In this document: piece by piece, positions 57,236 to 64,000 of the stretch
How the letters are laid out: the number at the start of each line of letters is the position of its first letter
Position numbering within the stretch: position 1 is the first letter of the stretch
Assembly: GCA_965112735.1 (NCBI GenBank)
Contig: OZ218965.1
Coordinates: 1,488,001-1,552,000 of the forward strand
Source: Phaeosaccion multiseriatum
Taxonomy: Eukaryota; Ochrophyta, other classes
Direction: 5' to 3'
DNA: 64,000 bases
Translations under genes and position numbers: made by a program
Notes under the pieces: generated by a model
The model's database searches: none
What the model saw: the letters and a program-made list of their open reading frames with translations, nothing else
Told to the model about the DNA's origin: nothing

Positions 57236-58185
57236 GATGCAGCTGTATACCTCCCGCACTGCTGCAGCAGTACCGACAACAATAGAGAAGGAGGGGGAGG
57301 GTGGACGAGACGAGGGAGGAGCGCACCCCCCTGGGACGACCAGGGTTTGGCAGCGACGTACGAGTTGGTACTCCGTTCAAAAGCCCATTAAGCCCATACC
57401 CCCCCACCCGTAAGTCAATAAACTCACCCCTACAATAAATACCCCCCTCCGAGAGCGTATTCTGCGCTCCTGTGACGCCCTATTTGTGCCCTATTTTGAG
57501 GAGAAGGGAGTGTGAGGAGATGCGTGATATATACCCCTTTGCTCGACGTGGCGTCGGTAATGGCCTGAGCAACAACCGCCCATCCATCGCTGGGCCTAAT
57601 AATCGATAATAATTACTTTGCCAGGCAGGGGCCCCTACTTTCCAGCCGAGAGGTGTGCGGGCTTTGGGCTTAGAAAAGGCGTGCTAAACCACCACCAAGC
57701 TCAATTCTCTTTTGCTCTAGAGTGGAGGACTGCGTTGATTGATCGATTGAGGCGCAGCGGCGAAGGAGGGCACCGTCGAGCTGGCACTCACTCGTGAATG
57801 AATGGCGGCCACCCACACACCCACAAACGCTCCGGAGCGGCGAGCGCGGGGAGGTTGTGAGAACTGAGCTCTCCCTTGCTCTCTCTTGAGTCTGGGCCTT
57901 ACACATCCTCGATCCATCAGAAGAGCCCGAAACATAGGCCCAATGCCTGTGTCACTTATCTTACTCGGGCTGCCCAACAGGCTGCGAGGGTGACGGCTAC
58001 CACCCTCACTGCCGCCAAACCCTCTCCGTCTCCACTGCATGGTGCTGTCTGACCCTGATAAATCTCTACTCCAAATCTCGCTGCTGGCATAGTCGCATTC
58101 GCCTTTGAGGCGGAAGAGCTGTCCCTCCCTCCCTCCTTCCCTCCCTCCCTCCCTCTCCTTCCTTCCCTCCTTCCCAAGTACGAAA
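57236..58185. other. Intergenic region, no gene recognised
   Basis: Between SmB and the LarB-like gene, both on the minus strand. A TCCC-rich stretch occurs at 58124-58175. Minus-strand open frames here have no recognisable content. Confidence 0.5.
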
Positions 58186-59336
58186 TCATCGACTTTGATG
58201 CAAAATTTTGACCGCCATCGCCGCCGCCCCGAACCCATTGTCGATGTTCACCACACTAACGCCGGGGGCGCACGCATTCAGCATGGTCAGCAACGGCGCC
58301 ACCCCGGAGAAGCAAGCACCATATCCCACACTCGTGGGCACGGCGACAACTGGACAGGCCACGAGGCCGCCCACCACGGCAGGGAGAGCTCCGTCCATAC
58401 CCGCCACCACACAGCAGCACTTGGCGTCGCGGAGCTTGTGCAGGTTGGCAAAGAGGCGGTGGATGCCGGCAACACCGCAGTCGTACACCCGCTCCACCCT
58501 GAAGCCGCACACCTCCACAAGTAGGGCGCACTCCTCTGCCACTTGTTGGTCGCTAGTGCCTGCGGACATTACGACGACTTTGCCTGCCTTGGCGAGCGTA
58601 GCGTCTCCTCCGTAGATCACCACTCGCGCCTCCGGGCGGTATTGCAGCCCCTCGATTGGCGAGCGAGAAAGCTCTGCCCACTTCTCTGGCGAGACTCGAG
58701 TGGCCACGATGGGCCTCACGTAGGGCACTTGCTGCGCCTCCTCTTGCTGTTGCTGTTGCTCCTCCTCCTCCTCTTGCTGCTTCTGCGATACTATCATACT
58801 CTCCAGTATGCCCTGCAGCTGAGCGGCTGTTTTCCCTTCCCCGTAAACCTACGGGGAGGGCAGGGGGGGGGGGAGGGAGTAAGGGGGGTTGGGTAGGGTG
58901 GTAGGATAAACACTTACTATAGATTTACTCCAACCCACTCTCATCCCTCCCTCGCTCGCTCCCTCCGCTCCTCTCTGTGCGGGCACACACATGCCTCACT
59001 GCCTCACTGACTCACCACTTCGGGAAAGCCTGTCCTCTTCCAGCGCAAATGGTCGACCTTTGCGTAGTCACCCAGGCTTTCAATACCCTGCGCCACTAGT
59101 GGAGAAAGTAGCCGCTCGGCCTCGGCCACCGCCAGCCGGCCGTCGCTCACGTCCTTCAGTACCGCCCGCCAGTCCGTTGAAGGCGGGGAAGTAGACAGGC
59201 AGCGCGTCCCTCCCTCATGGCGCCTGCACTGCTGCTCCTGCTGCTGCTTTTGTGGCGGCTGCCGCCGCCTTCTTCGGCCTGTGCCCGCGCGGAGGCAGCA
59301 ATAGCCCGCCCTCGGAGGCAGCAACCGGCTAAGCAT
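58186..59336 (-). CDS. larB: LarB-like protein (PurE-related, pyridinium-3,5-biscarboxylate mononucleotide synthase family)
   Basis: Two exons: 59336-59016 and 58848-58186 (327 residues; an earlier in-frame ATG exists at 59405). GT-AG, phase 0. The N-terminus is Arg/Ser-rich, like an organelle presequence. The LarB domain follows: LKDVSDGRLAVAEAERLL, then VDHLRWKRTGFPEVVYGEGK across the splice, VVVMSAGTSDQQVAEE, CCCVVAGMDGALPAVVGGL, AVPTSVGYGA and NACAPGVSVVNIDNGFGAA. The Cys in NACAPG aligns with the reactive Cys of bacterial LarB. In bacteria LarB carboxylates NaAD as the first step to the nickel-pincer cofactor of lactate racemase. LarC and LarE are not in this window, so the role here is open. 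Confidence 0.88.
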
Positions 59337-59465
59337 GGTTAGCCGTCTCCTTCCGAAGAAAGGATCTCCGCGGGGGAGAAGAGAAGGGCGGGATTCAGGG
59401 CACATTTCTCACTTTTACTTTTAGGCGGCCCCCCCCGGTGAAAACTTCTCCCTCACCTTCGGCCC
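59337..59465. promoter_or_regulatory. Very short divergent upstream region, LarB-like and DUF179 genes
   Basis: The start codons are 129 bases apart (60 if LarB starts at 59405). Both transcripts must begin within or just outside this segment. Confidence 0.55.
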
Positions 59466-60590
59466 ATGGCAGGCCGCTTGCTCTACAAGGAGCTGCTGTA
59501 CTATGCTCGATTGTACGACAAGACTAATTCAGCCAAGGTGAGTAAGCGAGCCAGCTTTTTGTTTTTTCTCTCTTTCTTCTCTCTCTATCTCCTTCTGCTC
59601 TCTCTCTCTCTCTCTCCCTCTCCTCCTTACTTTGCTTTATTACTTCTCGCTCGCAGGTGCTCTTTAGACGCTACCCATCGCATCTTGCTCCTTGTGGAGA
59701 GGAAGCGGCATCGGGAAGCGCAGAGAATCTGTACGAGCGCGTCCTGGACAGCATTATGGGAGAGGGCAAGCAGTTTGTGACGCCTGACCGCCTCTGCATC
59801 GACGCGGAGGAGGGGCGCTCTGGCCAAAGTAGCGCCAACCCTGGGCCCGACTGTACGAACCCGAAGCCATTTCGAGACCTCGTCAAGCTCTGGGCGAGAG
59901 GGGAGCGGGCGGCCGCGTATGGAGAGGCCGCGTTGCTGGATGGAGGTGAGCTTGTTTTGGAGAGAAGGCATGCGTGGAAAGGAAAGGCTTTGGGGGGGAC
60001 TGCATGGGGTTCTAGGGGCCTGACGAAGACGGGCGTATTGCTTCACCAGCCCAAGTCCTTATGCTCACGGGTATAGCTCCCTCGCAGGTTTTCGTGTGCT
60101 GCGGGAGCTGTCGAACAGATGGCATGTTGCAAAGGAGCTGCAATTGGCGCCGACGGAGAGCCACCTGAGAATGCTCGACAGACAACGGGCCCAAGCACAA
60201 GCAGCGGCTGGTAGCTCATCACCCTTCAAGAAGAAGCAGTCTGCTGCTGCTGCTGCTGCTCTTGCTGCTGCTCCTGCTCCTGCTGGGGCTACCACATTTG
60301 TGGCGGATGGGCCAGTGGTACCAGTAGACCACGTAGAACCGGGTTGCTTTCTCATCGCCCATCCCTTGGAAAGTAGTCGGCAGTTCCACCGCTCCGTGAT
60401 CCTCATTGTGCGGGAGAACGAGCGGAGCGGCACTTACGGCCTCATTCTCAACAGAGAGACGGAGAATGAGGTCCCTGCTGCGGGTTGGCCCACCGGGGAC
60501 GCCCTCAAAGTGTTCAGCAGAAACCCACTCCGGGATGGCGGGCCGGTAAGAAGGCCTTAGGCGAAAGCCAAGGGCGGGAAAATAGGCGGG

Positions 60591-60658
<68 letters not shown>

Positions 60659-61830
60659 GTGGGAGGGTGCGTCAGTCAGCTGGCGGGCTTGGCTTGCGAG
60701 TGTGGAGAGTGGATGCTTGTGCTATGCATTGTTTGTGTTTTTGCTGTTGTCGTTGTTGTTGTTGTTCTTTCCCGTCTCTCTCGGACGTTTTGAGGAGAGG
60801 CGCCCCCCTGTGTGGAGGGAGACGGGCAAAGAAGACACCTCACTGTCCTCCTGCTGCTTCCTTGTGCTCTCTCTCCCTCCCTCGACAGATCACTCCGCGT
60901 CTACAAATGATCCACAGCCACAAAGCGGTTGGGGGAGACTGTGTGATTAGTGAGGATGAGGGGCAGCAGCAGACGGGCCCCGGCGGGGGTGGGGCGGGAC
61001 AGAGCGCTGAGGGAGAGGACAACAGCAGCAGTAGCAGTAGCAGTAGTTGTGACCAAGCAACACAAGCAGCACCGGCAGTGCCACCAGCAGGAGCACCAAC
61101 ACCAGCACCAGCACCAGCACCAGCAGCAGCAGCAGCAGCAGCGGAGGGGGCAGGTGGACGGGTTGGTGGTGGCCCAGCAGTGTTCCTTGGGGGGGACGTG
61201 TACGCCGCAGCAGAGGAGGTGCGTCGGGGGAGGGTCGGCGCTGAAGACTTTCACTTCCTCAAGGGCGCATGTCGCTGGTACACTGGGCAGCTGCGGCAGG
61301 AGCTTGACTCAGGGATATGGATTATGGTCAAGGTGCGTGAGTGTGTGTGTATGTGTGTATGAATGTATATATGTATGTATATGTGTGTGTGTGCGTGCGT
61401 GGGTGGAGTACGGCACCCCCTCGCTGACTCACTCACTCACTCACTCACTCATCCACTCACTCACTCACTCACTCACCCACCCACTCCCTTCCCCCCCTCT
61501 CTCCCTCCCCTCCCCCCCCCCAAGGCGCCTCTGAGCACCGCCCTAGCCAGCGACAAAGACATGTGGGGTCGTCTCTTGAGGAGTGCGGGGGGCGCATTTG
61601 CAGATGTCGCACAGGTTCCTGCCTGCCGTGTGCCCCTCGCCGATTGGAACACCAGCGGTGCTGCCTCAAGGGCATTTGACTCCGAGTTTGACCTCTCTGC
61701 AGCGTACGACAGTAGCGACGACAGTAGCGACGAGGACGAGGATGATGATGATGATGATGATGAGGATGATGTTTTCCGTGACGATGATGATTACGATGAT
61801 GACGATGATGATGAGGACGACGACTTATGA
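59466..61830 (+). CDS. DUF179 (AlgH/YqgE/UPF0301) domain protein with acidic tail
   Basis: Five exons: 59466-59537, 59657-59945, 60088-60545, 60889-61332, 61525-61830 (522 residues), GT-AG and in phase. The N-terminus LLYKELLYYARLYDK resembles a LYR-like helix; then an RFRRYP-like basic start. The DUF179 fold begins at PGCFLIAHPLE, with RSVILIVREN and YGLILNRETE, and after the splice GGPAVFLGGDV and CRWYTGQLRQELDSGIW. Low-complexity Ser and Ala/Pro runs are inserted in exon 4. The last exon ends with an Asp-rich tail of about 40 residues. The biochemical function of this family is unknown. Confidence 0.82.
60593..60659. repeat. (GT)n array, DUF179 intron 3
   Basis: About 30 GT units some 50 bases after the donor. 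Confidence 0.9.
61424..61485. repeat. (CTCA)n array, DUF179 intron 4
   Basis: CTCA tetranucleotides leading into a C-rich tract and the acceptor CCCAAG of the last exon. Confidence 0.85.
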
Positions 61831-62662
61831 TGGACCTGTGAGGGCTTGTGAACACCCGTAAGGAGGAGAGCAAGAGTGTGTGTGGGAGGGGGGGGGGGGC
61901 ATGTGGAGGGCCTCTGGCGGCGGTCGGTGGGGAGCATTGGCCAGTGGAGGGAGGAGCATGCGAGGTGCTGCAAGTAAAAAAGAGTCAGAGACGGAGCACA
62001 GGGGAGCGGGCTGGCTTGTGGCGCCGATATAGAAGGGAGGGAGGAGAGGAGAGGAGGCAAGGAGAGAAAGAAAGAGCAAAGACCTTCTTCTTCTTGCTAC
62101 ACACGCCCCCTTGGAGGAGGTGTGGCGGTAGCAGGAGCGGTGGTAGCACGCCCCCCCCCGGGAAAGGAAGAGAAATCGGCCCCAGGAGCGAGCGAGGACT
62201 GAGAAGGGTTGGGCGTCCTATGTACCCAACCCCCTCCACCTCCCGGCCAGGACGTCTTTGTCTTTCGAATCATCGCAGGAGGCGACTCCTCTGAAATACA
62301 CAATTATTTACGTTTCACTTTAACACTCGATTTGCGTAAGAATTGCCCAAATCGCCCCCAAAAATCTGGACACACGCAGCAAAATGTCGCTGGGAGAAGC
62401 GCTGTAGCTCTTCGTGTAGCTCTTTGAGATGCCTATCGATCACATAGTCTTTCGTCTTTCATCGCTTTTTCCCTTCCCTACTCGTCAGCATTCTTTCTGC
62501 AAGAGCACTCCCCCTTGCCGCCCGATCCCTTAAACGGGCGATTTGGGCGATTCTTACGCAAATCGAGTGGTATACATACATTCACTACAGGCCCGCTCTG
62601 GCGTACCGTACACCGTCTTTGGGTTCCTCACCGTACCCCACCTCATAACAACCAACAACCAC
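61831..62662. other. Convergent intergenic region containing an inverted-repeat element
   Basis: Lies between the stops of the DUF179 gene (+) and the partial right-edge gene (-). Apart from the element at 62324-62569, no feature was recognised. Confidence 0.55.
62324..62569. mobile_element. 246-bp MITE-like element with 34-bp terminal inverted repeats
   Basis: The left arm 62324-62357 (starts CACTCGATTTGCG) and right arm 62536-62569 are complementary over 34 bases with one mismatch. The 178-base interior has no coding frame of note. No clear target-site duplication is seen at the ends (TAA on the left, GTA on the right). The structure fits a non-autonomous DNA transposon or a long hairpin RNA. 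Confidence 0.6.
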
Positions 62663-63949
62663 TCACGTCGCGGTCAGAACGGACGATGCCGCTTCCAAAG
62701 CCCTCGCCACTTGTTCTTCTTCCTGCCGCCTCCTCGCCATCGCCCCTCTCTCCGAGCCCTCCGAGGATCTCCTCCTCTCTTTATTCACCACCGCTCCTCT
62801 TCCTCGCCTCGCTCCTCCTCCTCCTCCTCCTCCTCCTCCTCCTCCTCCTCGTCCTGCCCCTCGCTCTCCAGCCCCCTCTGCTGCCACTGTGCGTGTGCCT
62901 CCCTCTCCGGCCCAAGGCAACACACTTCTGCCCACCCCTGAGGATCTGCTGCCGCGCCGCTCTGCTGCAGGGCTTTGATTGACTGTGCGTGCGTGTGCCG
63001 CAGGGGAGGGGTGGGCGTGCACGTGAGCCTGGCTTGCCGCAGAAAGGGAAGGAGCGGTAGCAGCAGCCGCGTGATTGCGAGGCTTAGCGGGTGGTGGAGA
63101 GCTATACGCCTTCTTCTCCTTCTCGCCCTCCCTGCCTCTGCTCCTCCTCCTGTCGCTGTGGCTGTGGCTGCTACCGCTGTAACCGCCGCCGGCGGAGATG
63201 CGGCGGGTGTAACGGTCAACGGACTCGCAAGACAAAGGCACAGACACGGCGTCCTTGGCTGCCTGTCTGCTGCGGCTGACACTGCCGCCCGCCTGCAGAA
63301 GCTCTGCCTGCAGGGGGCTGTCCAGCAGGTGTGGGGGAGGCATCGTCTTGTCTGTCTCGTCTGCCCTCTCTGCTTTCTTTGTGTAGAAATCGTACATGGG
63401 CACCGCTCCTCCTCCTCCTCCTCCTCCTCCTCTGCTGCTGCTACTGCTGTTGCTGCTGCTTCCCTCTCTGGCTCTGCTGCTGATGTTGCTGCCCTGGACC
63501 CTTGTAGCGCTACTGCCACTACCATTGTCCTGCGAACGCGCTAAGGCCCTCTCCGGCTGTATCACCAACTGCTGCTGATGCTCCTGCTGCTGCTGCCATC
63601 TGTGACTCTGCTGCCCTGGACCTTTGCCCTGCGGTCTGTCCCTGCTACTACTAGTGCTGGTGGTGTTGCAAAGAAAGCAATTCCGAAGCTGGTGCTTGGG
63701 GCAGCCCTCCCCAGCGAGAGGAACACCTCCTCCTCCTCCTCCTCCTCCTCCTCCTCCTCCTCCTCCTCCTCCTCCTGCTGCTGCTGCTGCTGCTGTAGCG
63801 GTCCCCAGGGGGTCCCAAGACGACGAGGACAGTGCCATTCGTCCCACCAACCCCCGAGAGCTGTTGTCATCTGTGATATTGCTGCTGCTGCTTCTAATGC
63901 CATCAGGTACCATCGCCAATGATGCCGCTCCGAGCCTCTCTGCGTGAGG

Positions 63950-63981
<32 letters not shown>

Positions 63982-64000
63982 GACGAGGGTCGCGCAAGAA
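62663..64000 (-). CDS. Partial unknown protein, low complexity with a Cys/His motif (5' part beyond right edge)
   Basis: An open frame of at least 444 codons on the minus strand, ending at the TGA at 62663 and running into the window edge through a polyglutamine run. It has Gly, Ser, Gln and Ala runs and one conserved-looking motif, CPKHQLRNCFLC, which could bind zinc. Another piece, AVPMYDFYTKKAERADETD, is less repetitive. The C-terminus is basic and Ala/Arg-rich. I recognise no family, and introns cannot be excluded. Confidence 0.45.
63557..63574 (+). repeat. Dispersed 18-mer CTGTATCACCAACTGCTG
   Basis: Exact copy in the right-edge open frame; the coding strand reads QQLVIQ after a Gln-rich run, as in the WD40-channel gene. 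Confidence 0.85.

Overview
This is a eukaryotic nuclear window. Every multi-exon gene below was rebuilt by hand from GT-AG introns, and the exon phases join in frame. The gene set (Sm-type snRNP protein B, RPF2, MOG1, Hrq1-type helicase, CRY-DASH, a LarB-like enzyme, a DUF179/AlgH protein) together with very long GGGA, GGA and CA arrays suggests an alga. A stramenopile such as a eustigmatophyte fits best, but that assignment is inference and weak.

Layout: 0.96-3.1 kb, a secreted protein with three CBM4/9-like modules (+). 3.8-23.5 kb, one 26-exon gene on the minus strand encoding about 2319 residues: some 14-15 WD40 repeats, then a six-helix TRP-like cation channel, a coiled coil and a polyglycine tail. 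23.7-25.0 kb, a small coiled-coil protein (+). 25.5-27.7 kb, RPF2 (-). 28.0-29.3 kb, MTA/SAH nucleosidase (+). 30.4-31.4 kb, FNIP-type repeats and a hypothetical ORF (-). 31.8-33.2 kb, MOG1 (-). 33.4-34.0 kb, a retrotransposon remnant. 34.0-37.9 kb, an SMP-30/gluconolactonase-like protein (+). 37.9-41.1 kb, CRY-DASH (+). 41.6-44.8 kb, an ankyrin-repeat protein with a CaaX end (-). 45.4-55.0 kb, Hrq1-like helicase (+). 55.8-57.2 kb, SmB (-). 58.2-59.3 kb, LarB-like protein (-). 59.5-61.8 kb, DUF179 protein (+). 62.7 kb to the right edge, part of an unknown low-complexity protein (-).

The genes do not form a pathway. Several pairs are head to head over short shared upstream regions (LarB/DUF179, RPF2/MTN, WD40-channel/coiled-coil). 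The two strongest observations are the WD40-TRP channel fusion, whose 26 exons join without a frame conflict, and a short dispersed sequence (CTGTATCACCAACTGCTG and its complement) found about ten times in exons, introns and intergenic DNA, usually inside CTG/CAG triplet runs. Introns carry huge simple repeats, most oriented so that the sense strand is pyrimidine-rich.
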